Shown here piece by piece: positions 23,085 to 34,138 of a stretch of DNA of 64,000 nucleotides. The stretch spans positions 1-64,000 of the forward strand of contig JAJTWR010000473.1 in NCBI GenBank assembly GCA_021613335.1. The letters are read 5' to 3'. Source of the DNA: Whitmania pigra. Taxonomy: Eukaryota; Annelida; Clitellata; Hirudinida; Haemopidae. The position numbers were made by a program, and so were the translations under genes. Positions within the stretch are counted from its first letter, which is position 1. Each line of letters starts with the position of its first letter. The notes beneath the pieces are model-generated. The model saw nothing but the letters and a program-made list of their open reading frames with translations. It did no database searches and had not been told where the DNA came from.

Positions 23085-23535
23085 AACTATTGGTTTTCTG
23101 ATTGATTTTTTAAATGTGAATTATGTCTGTTAATAAATTGTTTAAAAACTTCAAAGATTAACGATTTGTGAGCTCGCTGCAATTGACCAAAATTGGTCAC
23201 GATTCCCCAAATATGGAAATCACATATTTTAAATGTTCAAATCTTAAGAGACATTTTTAGACATTTGAGATCAATTCTTGGATTAGATGATGAAGTTAAG
23301 CAGATGGACCTTGCTGTGGGATACAGCTTCGCTGGAAGGTATAATTATGAAATATAATTATGAGTAGCAAATAGTTGAATAATTGTGACAAAAATAAATT
23401 AGTACAACACCCCACAAGTTTCTTATAGTTGCCAAGATTTAATTTCAGCTAAATTCAAGTTGACGACCCACATTAGAGAGCCGGACAATGCAATGATTAA
23501 CGTGAATGTTTTGCCACATTCTGTAAGCATATATC
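23085..23535. other. noncoding sequence after the transposase relic
   Basis: No ORF or domain. It probably includes the 3' end of the Pogo element, but no terminal inverted repeat can be identified with confidence. Confidence 0.4.
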
Positions 23536-23543
23536 GGAAGTTC

Positions 23544-24076
23544 GGCACCCCGTCATAACAGCCCGGCGACAAAATAGCCCCGACAAAACAGCCCCGTCAA
23601 AACAGCTCGGCGTCAAAATAGCCCAAGACCAAATAACCCCGTCAAAAAGCCCCGTCAAAATAGCGGTAGAATTGGTTCTTTGTTGATTTGTTACATGTCC
23701 ACATGACGTGATGATAAGGTGAGGATAATTTATATTAAATACCAACTTGAAAAGTCCATGTAAAGTGAGGAGTAGCCGGAATCATAATAATATTTTAGGC
23801 GATAAATCTTCAAACCACTAATTTCGAATTAAATTTGGAACCAGCTATCGATTAATGTATTCAATTTACAATTTTTTTAAAAATACATTGATTGGGCTGT
23901 TTTGACGGGATTTGTTCGTCCTGGGCTATTTTATCACCGGGCTGTATTGACGGGGCTGTTTTGTCGGGGCTGTTTTGACGAGGCTATTTTGTCCTGGGCT
24001 ATTTTGACGCTTGGCTATTTTGACGGGGCTGTTTTGTCGGGGCTATTTTGTCTCTGGGCTGTTGTGACGGGTCACC
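23544..24076. mobile_element. MITE-like element with minisatellite terminal repeats
   Basis: A 533-bp element with inverted ends GGCACCCCGTCATAACAGCC and, on the other strand, GGTGACCCGTCACAACAGCC. A perfect 8-bp target duplication GGAAGTTC lies at 23536-23543 and 24077-24084. Inside each end is an array of about 14-16 bp units of the type CCCCGTCAAAACAG / CCCCGACAAAATAG, arranged inverted to each other around an AT-rich core. No ORF. The 8-bp duplication fits hAT or Merlin-type transposases; the GG start argues against a classical hAT. Confidence 0.8.
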
Positions 24077-24548
24077 GGAAGTTCATTAACCCCCAACCAA
24101 TTATAAGCTATTTTAAATTTAAAATAGTCTAAAGCCTATATTAAAAAAAAAACAATCAAAAATCTGTGCTACCATTTAAATTTTTATTTTTGTACTCGGG
24201 AATAAAATCCATGTAAATTTGATCTAGCATAACACGCATACGAATATAATACGCAAAGGCGTGCGCGGTACGTAAAATCGAACATATTTAAAATTCTAGT
24301 AACGATTTTAGCCGAAAACATTCTCGGACCACCAAAGAAATTTCTTTGTAACGATTGGCATGAGGATGTCATGAAAGAAAAAATTAATCAAACAATGAAA
24401 TGGCGTGATAGTAAATAATAGAGCCTATTCGATAATGTCCCAACCAACTTATTGTCTCACGATGGAAATTTGTGACAGAAAAATATTTTTTAAATTACAA
24501 TTTCAAATATTTAATTTAATTATAAATAAAAATATAATTTAAATATGT

Positions 24549-24748
24549 ATGTTCAAACTTTTTCTTACTATATTTCTGTTATCACTCGTAAATGTCCATA
24601 TTGTCTGGGCATTAGAGAATTCTAGAAAATTTAGAAAAATATTTGATTGCCAAGAATATCCTTGGTGTTCTGAAAGAATTCCATTTGACAGTGAAAAAGC
24701 CATCGATAACTATAAGGGTTGCGCTTTTCATTGCATCAGAAGAGCATC
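24549..24748 (+). pseudogene. PAN-FTP gene copy, truncated exon 1
   Basis: Starts MFKLFLTIFLLSLVNVHIVWA (signal peptide) and continues into the PAN domain to GCAFHCIRRA. At about 24748 the sequence changes to intergenic spacer (TTCTTTGGATGGATGG), so the second half of the PAN domain and all later exons are deleted. It is the same subtype as the copy at 58636-58896, which also has KGCAFHCIRRA. Confidence 0.75.
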
Positions 24749-24880
24749 TATTCTTTGGATGGATGGTTGATATATATGTGGCACGCACATCAACTAGTTT
24801 GATTTATAAAGGCTCTCTAGTCGGTAATTTATGACAAAAAAATATTTGTTAAATTGCGATTTTAAATATTTAATTTGAAT

Positions 24881-26133
24881 ATGTATGTTCAAACGATTTT
24901 TAGTATATTACTGTTATCATTCTGTGTCTGGGCATTGGAGAATTCTAGAAAATTTAGAAAAATATGTGATTGCAAAGGAAATCATTGGTTTGACGCAATT
25001 CCATTTGACAGTGAAGAAGGCATCGATAGCTGTAAGCGATGCGCTAGTCATTGCATCAGACGATCATCTTGCGTCACTTTCAACTACTGGAAAACCACAA
25101 GTTTATGCCAATTATTTGATTTTTTACCTTACAAAATTAAGGGAAGCAATCTTTGCACTCATTACCAGGTATTCATTTAGTTGATATTTTACACTTTTTT
25201 TATATTTTAAACGTTTTATACATTTTAAGTATTACGTGTTTATATGACTAAAAACACTTTTTAAAATCCCGCAGTCTGATCCAAAAATTCGTTATTTAAA
25301 AAGTAAGAAAATTTCTACTTCAATAATTATTTTTTTAATTAGAGTATAATCATTATCAATACGGATTTTAAAGGCTTTGAAGCCGTTCCCAATAAAATAA
25401 AAACCTTAGAAAATCATTGTATTATAAAAATGCAGATAAGTTTCCATCTAAGCATTTATTTGTTTTAAAATATTATGCCACAGATCCATAATTTTCAAAA
25501 GTAATTAACTGAAATTGAAACAGCTGAAAACTGTCAACATCGTCTACGTGCGCGTCTTAGCCAGGACTGCAAACTTTTACTTTAGTGAATTTTGCAGCTA
25601 ATTAAATAATTGTTTTTAAATAAGGATCAAAATGCTGAGCACAGACACTTAAGGTTTTATGCACAACCATCGAGAATGCTCGTTCAAGTAAATTATATTA
25701 AACGACCAAAATGAATTGGTTTACTTATTGATTTTGCACTGGTCAAAGACCATTCCATATGAATATTTTGTCCTTTAATTTGTCAAATTTTAAAATAATA
25801 ATTTAATAATTAAAAGTTAAAAACAACAAAAGTCAATAAACAATAACAATAATATAAAATAATAATTTATTCAACTAAGGAATTAGATACAAAAATCTGA
25901 CGATTGGAACAACGAATGATTCTTGGTTGATTAAGACACCCAAGAGAACACCCATCAACTATCCCATATGTGGCGTCTACCAGGGACCTCTTCCCGATGG
26001 TAATTGGTTTGAAGTTTATTGCCAGGCTGGTACTCCCTCTGCCAGATACGTTATCGTCCATCAAATGGCTACTCATCCGATATATGGTGGTTTTTTGTGT
26101 CTTTGTGAATTTCAGGTTTTTGGTGATTTTTGA
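24881..26133 (+). pseudogene. PAN-FTP gene copy with deleted third exon
   Basis: Exons by comparison with intact copies: 24881-25168 (signal peptide and PAN domain, one codon short: a Cys-Ser pair replaced around NHWFDAI), 25275-25302 (28-nt exon), 25524-25584 (exon 3 with 176 nt removed), and 25880-26133 (exon 4, complete: LTIGTTNDSWLIKTP, YPICGVYQGPLPDG, YVIVHQMATHPIYGG, LCEFQVFGDF, stop). The 176-nt loss is not a multiple of three, so normal splicing gives a frameshift. Exon 3 is phase 1-1, so skipping it would restore the frame but remove half of the FTP domain. Most likely a pseudogene. Confidence 0.75.
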
Positions 26134-26496
26134 GGAACTAGGGTCATATTAAGCTATTTTTTATAATATGTTTCTCAACAGACACTGAATATACAACTTG
26201 CTTTACTTATGATGTCATAAAAGTTTAAAATAACACCATTGATCATCTGATTTTTTTTCGCTTTTTGTAGATTGTAGATTTATAAAGATAATGTAGAATT
26301 TAGATTTTAGGCTTGTAGTAATTTTCAAAAGTCTTTTTTCTCAATGGAAGCATTTTATGCTATAAATATATTCAACTTCTTGCCTAATATTTGGAGTATA
26401 CTGCATTTATTGATTCACATCAAGATGTGAATGTATCCGCATTTTACACTTGGCGGACTATTTAAGATGTGAACTTTGACCATTTTTTTTTGTGAT
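26134..26496. repeat. downstream flank shared by PAN-FTP copies
   Basis: Same dispersed repeat as at 5390-5940, ending CACTTGGCGGACTATTTAA just before an LTR-B. No gene. Confidence 0.6.
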
Positions 26497-26624
26497 TGTT
26501 GTACCGAATTCGAGTGGAGATTTGTAGTTGCTTCAAGTGCATTTCTTTTCCATTTTATTAAAAGTCATTCTGCTTTGTTTGATCACGAGTTGTCTGCTTT
26601 CATAATCAACATACAAATACAGCA
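26497..26624 (+). repeat. solo LTR, family B
   Basis: Starts TGTTGTACCGAATTCGAG and ends AAATACAGCA. It is aligned with the LTR-B at 5942-6068 and has the same left flank (TTTGTGAT), so both were present before the unit was duplicated. Confidence 0.65.
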
Positions 26625-26639
26625 GTATTACCTAGTATA

Positions 26640-27293
26640 TATCTTGTTCATTAGTTTAACATGTGAGACAGAGTTGAATGCCTTACGGAAATCCAAGTAG
26701 ATGATGTCTAAGTTTGCTTGTTCTGTAAGGCGTCAGTCCATTGTTGGGTGCATTCATGGATGTTAGTAGTGGTTGATCAAGCTGGAATAAAACCATGCTG
26801 GCTGCATTCAATTAGGTTGTGGTGTAACAAGTATTTCATAAAAAAATTGTTGATCATTCTTTCCATAGTTCTGCAGCAAGTTGATGTAATTGATATTTGT
26901 CTATAATTTTCAGAAGATATGGTGGGACCTTTCTTATGAATGGGTGTCACCAGGGCAATTTTGCATTCCAGAAGTAATTTTATGATTTCTGAAGGTTACA
27001 TCAAATATGTGGGAGAGTGGAGTGGCTAATAATGACGCACGTTTTTTTAGAAACAAGTTTGGGATACCATCAGGTCCTGCTAAGTGTGAAGATTTGAAGC
27101 CAATAAAGGTAACAAAAACAATATCCGACGTGAAATCTATGTTTGGCATCTCCGTAGAAGTTCTTGAGGAAATAACAGGGTTGTTGCCATCATCATTTGT
27201 AAAAACTGATGAGAAGTAGTTATTGAAGGTGTTTGCAATTTCCAATGGTTCTCGTGTTATGGTGCCATCTGCGAGAGCAATCTCTGAAACTCA
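26640..27293 (-). pseudogene. CR1-type LINE RT fragment
   Basis: The minus strand encodes MEIANTFNNYFSSVF, PVISSRTSTEMPNIDFTSD and GPDGIPNLFLKKRASLLATPLSHIFD, the region before the RT palm in CR1-like LINEs. It is closely similar to the plus-strand LINE at 36960-37660. The 5' side is lost where the Helitron relic begins, near 27319. Confidence 0.8.
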
Positions 27294-27318
27294 AGATCTA
27301 TATATTGATATACTGATA

Positions 27319-28866
27319 TTAGCTGTTTCCCCGGCTTTGCCCGGTAATAGATTTGCAATTGAAAAAACTTCGTGTACAGTATAAAATATTTTTAATTATA
27401 TGAATTAACACAATACTGGGCTATAAACAACACTTTTAGTTTGACCCCTGGAGCAAGAATAAATAAATTGTTGGGTAAACCCAAACTTGAGCTTACAGCA
27501 TAAAGTTGTCCCTGGGAAAAACACTGAGATCTCAAGTCCACTCCACATTATTTAATAGATTGCCCCTGTGACTTGTTTATAGTTATCGAGAATGCAAGTC
27601 TTACTGGAAATGGCAATCTTTTGAAGTTAAAAGGAATATCCGTGGGATTGAGGGGTATCAGTAGAATAAAAACTGTTAATCCTCCTCCTTTTCCTGTTAA
27701 GATAATTGCTTCAATTGCATTGTCCAACATCTTTTTAACACAAAGCCTAATACCATTTCAAAGTTTTGGTGGGTCGACGTTACGTAGTAGAATAATTAGA
27801 GATCCCATTTATAGTAAAAGATTGTGTGGTGGCAAACCAGCTGGGTCCAGTGAGTTTAAGAACTTTTGTGGGAAAATGACAACCCCATCAGCATCTATAC
27901 CTGTATCGATTGATTTGTATTCAGTGGCTGGACCTGGTAACATTGATAGCATTTTATTTATGATTTCATGAACATTTTTGGCAACTATTTTGAATGTTCA
28001 TAGTTTGTGGAAACCGTTGGACAAACTGAATCAATTAATTCTGCTACTGTAAAAACCAGGTAACAAAAATCTGAAGAGAGTTGACGATGTACTCTCATGT
28101 TTTGCTTTAAAGTAATCTTTTGTACATGTCTCCACAAAAGTGAATGCTTTAAACATGCATAGATTTCATCGGCCGATGTTGACTTTGGTACGACAGGTAG
28201 AGTTTGAAGAAAATCTCCACAGGGGTAACAGATGTTATTTCCCCTCAAATCTCTAAGAGTAATGTCAAGGGCTTCGATAACCTACTTGAGCGCCGTGGTG
28301 CATTCGTCCCAAACAATTAATTTACATGTTCTGAGGACTTGCGCCTCATCGCTTGATTTGCTTATGTTGCAGGCAGGACTTTTTTGTCTGCCGATGTCAG
28401 TTGTCTGCAATTTAAGTGCAGAATTGGCTGTCCTTCCCTCTTCCATTAACATTGCCGCAATTCCTGAAGAGGCAATGGAATTAGCAATTTTTCCCTTAGC
28501 CCTGATTTCAGCCAGAATTAAATTGGTTAAAAATGTTTTTCCTGTGCCTCCAGAAGCATCAAGGAAAATGATAACGCCTTGATGTTCTGCTAATCGATTA
28601 GTTTATACTACGCCAATAATTCATACAGTTTGGTGCGTTGCTGTAATATCTCAGAAGCTCTAGATGTAGTGTATAATAGTAGCTCTACCTCTGTTGTTCC
28701 GTAGTCAGGACTCACGCTTTGCTGTCTCAGAAGCTCTGAATGCAGCAGCCCAATTACGAAGCTTCGCAATTCTAGTATTCCGTTCCTCCTGAGTATCTAC
28801 AGACGTTGAAGTTTCATTATTTTACTCTGTCACTTGGCCAATTGCCTTACGTTTCTTTGGAGGCAT
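27319..28866 (-). mobile_element. Helitron relic with PIF1-like helicase
   Basis: On the minus strand a protein starting MPPKKRKAIG near 28866 is joined by a large internal deletion to a PIF1-type helicase: Walker A GGTGKTFLTNLILAEIR, SSGIAAMLMEEGRTA, Walker B IVWDEC, GDFLQTLPVV and, near the end, AFSITINKSQGQSI. Stops and frameshifts are scattered through it. The Rep nuclease domain is missing. The 3' terminus is recognisable: a CCGG-GCAAAG-CCGG hairpin at about 27329-27345, then CTAA at 27322-27319, next to a T on that strand, as Helitrons require. The 5' end was not found. Confidence 0.8.
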
Positions 28867-29049
28867 TGTTACAGTAATGTGTGATAGAAAATGAAAAATT
28901 TTAAAAATTATACCCGTAGAAACGCTAGAGAAGTTCCAACGGTTTTATATGTGACCAATAAACAAATCTCGCAAATGCTATCGCACTGTCTTTACTTAAA
29001 GAAGCGAAGCAATAAAAGCTCTTGATGGCAATCTTGTTAACACAAATTT

Positions 29050-29326
29050 GTGTGAGGTTTGTCAGCAAAAAGATTCCGAATATTGTAATTTAAATTTTTA
29101 TAGTTTTAATACAATTTAAAAATCGTTCTAAATTATAAACCAATATGAATTAATACATGAACCAGCGTACCTCCAGAAAAGGTTTTTTGGCAATAAAACG
29201 CAAAATAATGTATCGATTGTTTTGCAAACTGACCCCCTTGTCAACCTGCTCAAGTATTTCAAGTTACAATCAAATTGGTTCAGAATTAAAGATTTGTATA
29301 AGAAATGTAACTACAAGATCCTTGTT
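29050..29326. other. unassigned AT-rich sequence
   Basis: No recognisable gene. It may include the undetermined 5' end of the Helitron. Confidence 0.35.
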
Positions 29327-29480
29327 TTATAAATATATATTGTCTGCTGAAAGTTTTACGTTTCTTTGATGTTGACGGCTGTTCTTCTGTCTCTTGACGT
29401 TTGTCTCTTGGCTCTTGGGCGTTTTCTTTTTTCCAAGGAAACTTTCTAACGACGTCTGTTTCGTACTCATTTTTGCTAAT
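29327..29480 (-). pseudogene. hAT-type transposase N-terminal fragment
   Basis: Reads MSTKQTSLESFLGKKKTP, a typical start of zf-BED/TTF hAT transposases (K-Q-T-S-L-x-S-F-F). It ends after about 50 codons. Only the N-terminal fragment remains. Confidence 0.5.
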
Positions 29481-30826
29481 CTGTGGGTTAAATTAGATAC
29501 AATATACACGTAAACCAAGCACTATTAAATATGAGAAATTACTGGTGAACAGGGAGAAAATCGATACACAGGATACGAAATTCTTACTTACAAAAATGGC
29601 GAAACGCCATTAAAAGATGAAAAGAAAAAAAGGTAATAATGAAATTACTTTACTGTAATCACTTAATTAAAAAGTATATCAATTTTCTTGGTAAGTTAAT
29701 CGTTATTATTAGAATGTTACAAAATCAAGCTCAATACTTTTTACCGAACAGCGGTTGTTCTCAATCTAGTAACTAGATTAGGACGGTGCTCATGCAGCGG
29801 GGTTCGAACACAAAACCGTTGGATTAGCGCTACTTTCTGTTCCCAATAAGTAGTTATTAACTTATTTTAGGCGGAGCATAATTTGTTTGGGGGTGGAGCT
29901 TCATTTTTCTGAGCATCTCATTAAAATGTGTGCATCCGTCTCGAACGGTTTTACCGGAAAAAAAACAAACGAGAAGTCTTAAAAAGTTGCTTTTTTATTT
30001 TTTATGAAATTTATAAATAATTGTATAATTGAAATTTTTAAATTTAATTTTTCAGTTACATACTATGAAAAGAACAATCGATTCCTTTTTTGAGTCCTTC
30101 AAGAGCAGTAGCTAATTTTAATAAAAACACATGTATAGAACTAGAAGATAAAACATTATCTGAGTCAAATGTTTCGTTTTGTGTAAATGTAGAAAATGAA
30201 AAAACAGAAATACCCAAAGAGCAAATTATTCAACAGAGTGAAAGTGAAAAAGAGTCAAATACAAAAGTTTAAAAACACTTTTGAGAGGCTTGTACTTTTT
30301 GGTTAAAGAAAAAATAGCTCATACTACAAAGTATAAAAGGTTGATTGAAAATATTCTAGCTAAGTTAAGTAATGATTTTAACATTTGGAATAATGCTCAA
30401 AGTGAGAGATCAAACTATAGCAGCAAATTTTTGAAACTGTTCAAATCAAAACTACCAATTATAATTAATAAAGAATTAAAGATAGAACAGATTATTATTA
30501 TGAGTTTAACTATCTTCTGTCTGCAGTCTTATTTTGAATCTTTAATAATTTATTAATGAATTTGACTATCTTCTGTCTCAAAGTTTCAAACCAGTTAATC
30601 CCCTTACCCCCCCCCCCCCTCCCACCAAAAAAAAAAAACTCAACAAAAAAAGATTTAAGTTTGACTAAAGTCATCCCATTGATTACTTCAACAAAATTGC
30701 ACTTGAATGATATTGTGAAGTAGTGCGAAGATACCGAGAGTCATTTACAAAAAAAGATTAAATGCAAAGTTGATGAGATAAAATTAGAAACACACCTGGT
30801 TGAAGATTAAAGTGCTAAAAGCGTAT

Positions 30827-31166
30827 TGAAATAACCCGGGGGTCCGCAAATAAGTAAGTTAACTAATAAGTTTATTAGAGCAGGTATTCAGTTAACGGAA
30901 CTGAATAATAGAAGTTAAGTGTTGAAGAATTGAGGTACTTAAGGATGCAAATGGATATTTGGGCTTCCAAGTTGTCTTGATTCTCGATGTTTGTCAGGTG
31001 ATTATCGAGAATGCTTTTCTGTAGCAAAAATAGATCCCTCGTGCCCGAAAAAGATGCCAAATATAATTAAGTATAAATTTAATTATATTAGTATATTATT
31101 AAGTATAAATTTAATTATATTAGCAATATAAACTTAATTAATTTCCAAAAATCTAAGTTTACAACA
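30827..31166 (+). repeat. solo LTR, family C
   Basis: A 340-bp sequence starting TGAAATAACC and ending TTTACAACA, flanked by a 4-bp duplication GTAT (30823-30826 and 31167-31170). The same element, 292 bp, lies at 38130-38421 flanked by ATAT. TG...CA ends plus a 4-bp duplication in two unrelated hosts identify it as an LTR. Confidence 0.75.
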
Positions 31167-31628
31167 GTATTAACAGGAATGAAGAGGTATTGTGAAACTA
31201 TCATCAAAGAAATTAAAGACAGATTTAATGACAAATTGATTGAGATTATGTTATTTGCAAGTCAATTTGAGACTTTTGAATCAATGTCAGGTATTCAAGA
31301 CAAAGCCATCATAACTTTTTGTAACAACTTTCCCATTCTAAATGCAGAAGATGTACTCGCGAATTTAAAATCTTTTAAATTTTTCATAAAATCTATGGTT
31401 GAAAAAAGTTGCAAAAAGTAGAGAACAGATGAAAACCCATTGAACAAAATATTGGAAGCTGATTTGGGATACTGTGAACTACAAGGCTATGCGAAATTCT
31501 TCTTGTAATTCCAGTAACAACTGCTTCAGTAGAAAGATCATTCAGTACAATGAACAGGATTCTAAGCAAAGCAAGAAATAGAATGCTACCAGAAACGTTA
31601 ACTCAACTATGACCATAAGCACTGAAGG

Positions 31629-32632
31629 CAGGGACGTACCGAAGGCAAAATAGTGGGGGGGGGGGAGGGCATAAACGACAGTTTTTCCCAACTCCAAAAA
31701 TTCTTCTAAAATATTAAGCATATAGGAAATGATCGTACTGGCACGGCAACAATGTTCAACTGCGGTGCTTGTTCTGTGTGCTTGACAAGGAGCATGTGAT
31801 ACAAAATGGCCAACCAACTCAGACACTTTCTGTTGAGCTCCTTTAAACTTTCTAGACATTGAAGCAGCAAAATCATGCGATTGAAAAGAAAGATTGTCAG
31901 TATCAACGACATTGCTTTCATGCAACTGACTACATCCTTTCCTATTCCAGCGCCAGTCTTGTCAGTTATTTCGGTTATTTGCATAAGTACTCATAATTAT
32001 AAGAAATAATAATTCCTTCCTGATTTACGAAACGGATTACAATAGTCAACATGTCTTTCCTCAAGCTATCTCGTGTTGAATCCACCATCACAGTGTAGAA
32101 CTGATTGTCAGAAATTTCTTTAATAATTTTACTTTTGAGCGTGTACGCAATTAATTGAACAAATTCATTTTGCGATCTATGCCTCAGATATGAAACATGA
32201 TAAGGTCTCAGCTTAACGTCCTCAAACCATCCCTTTAAACAAGAATTATAACGAGCCATAAGATGTAGTATTTACTGGTAATTACTGCGGAATCGTAATA
32301 ACAACTTGTTGATTAGATTTATTAAACTATAGTAATACTTGTTACTATTACCAATTAAGCGCCTATTATAACACTTATTAAAAAACTCAAACTTTCAAAT
32401 AACCGTCAAAAAAATATGAAAGTAAACAAAATCACCAACACAACGAAATATCCAACCAATGGTGAATTTAATTTAATACCAAGACAGATGGGCGGACATT
32501 ATTCCATTTTAAATATTTGTTGTAACTTTAAATCCTAAACCTTGTAGGAATTATTATAATATGCGTTTAAATTTTGAATCCTAATTTTCCCAACTTATTT
32601 CAGTCTGTTCCAAGGGGGGAGGGGCGTCCCTG
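31629..32632 (-). mobile_element. nested hAT element with decayed transposase
   Basis: A 1004-bp element with inverted ends CAGGGACGTACC and CAGGGACGCCCC and long G/C runs inside both ends. It interrupts the C-terminal domain of another hAT transposase. The 8-bp flanks ACTGAAGG and ATTAAAGG match at six of eight positions, both differences being transitions, consistent with an old 8-bp duplication. Its own transposase (minus) reads MARYNSCLKGWFEDVKLRPYH, YTVMVDSTRD, TGAGIGKDVVSCMKA, then AASMSRKFKGAQQKVSELVG and VSHAPCQAHR. Frames are broken and the C-terminus is absent. Confidence 0.8.
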
Positions 32633-32854
32633 ATTAAAGGTCCCGAAGTTCCAACGGAAGATTTTCTTGATAGAGTAGTAGATTTATATGCTCTCAAAAA
32701 ACCTCAGCGTTTAAAATTTCTTTAAACATTTCAGTTATTAAACATATTTTAAATTTAAGTTTGTGTAAATGATTTTCAATATGTTTTTACCTAAAATATA
32801 ATTATTGAACTGAGGTTGTGCGTGATTTGATTTTAAACTTGTATTTGGCCCCAA

Positions 32855-33770
32855 AAATGGTTTTTTGTGTCGGCATATGCACAGACGGAGCTGCTGCCAT
32901 GACCGGACGACTGTCAGAGTAAAGGGGTTGCACCTGAAAGTGAATCTACTCATTGTATCATTCATAGGGAAGTGCTGGCAAGCCGAAAATTGTCGCCGGA
33001 ATTAAACAGCATAACAAGCATATTGATTGATGTCATTAAAGTTATTAACCTCATCAAAGCACACGCCCTTAACTCGCGCCTGTTTGATCAGCATTGTGAG
33101 GAGATGGACGCAGAGCACAGATGCCTGCTCTTACAAACAGAAATAAGATGGCTATCCAGAGGCAAATCGCTCACCATAGTATTTGAATTGCGAGAGCCAT
33201 TGCAAATATTTTTCTCAGAAAAGAAGTCACCGTTGGCAGCACATTTCGGTGACAAAGTGTGGGTCGCAAAACTAGCTTACCTGTGTGATATATTCAGCCT
33301 GCTCAATGAACTCAATCTGTCCCTTCAAGGAAAAATGACAAGTGTTTTCTAGTTGGCAGACAAAATAGTTGCATTTAAAGCCAAACTGGAGTTGTGGGGA
33401 AAGCGCGTGAACAGAGACATTTTGGACATGTTTCAAACATTAGCGGGGATTTTATGCGAGACTGAACCTGAACATTCATTCTCCAAGTTGGTGACGGATC
33501 ACCTGTCTTTGCTTTTAAAACTGCGTTCCAGACAACAATTCATGGCGGAATACCCTGAGATTGCAACCACAGCACTTAAGTCCCTGTTGCCATTTCCGAT
33601 ATCCTACCTTTGTGAAGCGGGGTTTTTTTGCAGTGACAGCAACCAAAACAAAACAACGGAATAAACTGGAAATAAGCAACACACTTCGGGTGTCATTGTC
33701 TCCGATTACCCCCAAATGGAACCTTCTCGTTGAAAAGAAACAAGCTCAGGGTTCTCATTGATTTAGCATT
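32855..33770 (+). pseudogene. hAT (ZBED-like) transposase relic
   Basis: Starts with CVGICTDGAAAMTG (the DDE-region motif), shifts frame, then continues from 32972: LLQTEIRWLSRGKSL, LAYLCDIFSLLNELNLSLQGK, a stop, then VAFKAKLELWGKRV and FPISYLCEAGFFCSD (end of catalytic core and C-terminal domain). This is the layout of ZBED5/8-like hAT transposases. The N-terminal BED finger and first catalytic Asp are absent. Confidence 0.8.
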
Positions 33771-33998
33771 CTAATCACTTTATATTCATTTTTTTGTATA
33801 ACTGTATGTATTTTGAAGGCATATTTAAATACAATTTCAAATCACTTTATATTCATTTGTCTGCGTAACTGTATGTATTTGGAAGGAGGCGTGTGTAAAG
33901 ATCTAAAGTATAAACAATCAACTCCTCCACCCCCCGGTCCTCGGTAAAATTATCAAACATTAACCGGTCCGCGGCGATAAAAAGGTTGGGAACCACTG
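33771..33998 (+). mobile_element. hAT 3' terminal region
   Basis: Contains a roughly 70-bp tandem duplication (CACTTTATATTCATTT... at 33777 and 33843), then AACCGGTCCGCGGCGATAAA and the terminus GGTTGGGAACCACTG ending at 33998. The complementary CAGTGGTTCCCAACC is a classic hAT end. No matching left end was found, so the copy is 5'-truncated. Confidence 0.65.
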
Positions 33999-34138
33999 GG
34001 TTAATGTATTCAACTCACAATTTTTTTTAAAATACATTGACGGGGGTGTTTTGGCGGGGTTATTTTGTCCTGGGCTATTTTGACGGGGCTGTTTTGACGC
34101 GGAGCTATTTTGTCGCCGGGCTGTTATGACGGGTCACC
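33999..34138. mobile_element. right half of the minisatellite-ended MITE
   Basis: Starts in the AT-rich core also seen at 23850-23895 (TTAATGTATTCAA...) and continues with GACGGGGCTGTTTTGACG-type units to the terminus GTTATGACGGGTCACC at 34138. The left half is missing; its place is taken by the hAT 3' end. Confidence 0.7.

Larger units (their letters stand above)
30060..32725 (+). pseudogene. hAT transposase relic, interrupted by two insertions
   Basis: Begins MKRTIDSFFESFKSSS at 30065, then stops. Scattered open pieces follow. Near 31505-31620 the C-terminal dimerisation domain is readable across frames (IPVTTASVERSFSTMNRI, then RNRML). That domain is split: its last part (GPEVPTEDFLDRVVDLYALKKP) resumes at about 32640. 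A solo LTR sits at 30827-31166 and a second hAT element at 31629-32632. Confidence 0.6.

Noticed and set aside
23497..24132. ORFs across the GC-rich minisatellite array, and a CRISPR-like appearance
   Set aside because: Units are contiguous 14-16 bp repeats without unique spacers, inverted at the two ends of a transposon with target duplications, in a eukaryotic genome.
25867..26076. Minus-strand ORFs opposite PAN-FTP exon 4 (also at 8193, 39749 and 56302)
   Set aside because: Antisense shadows of the FTP exon; they lack domain features and follow exon conservation.
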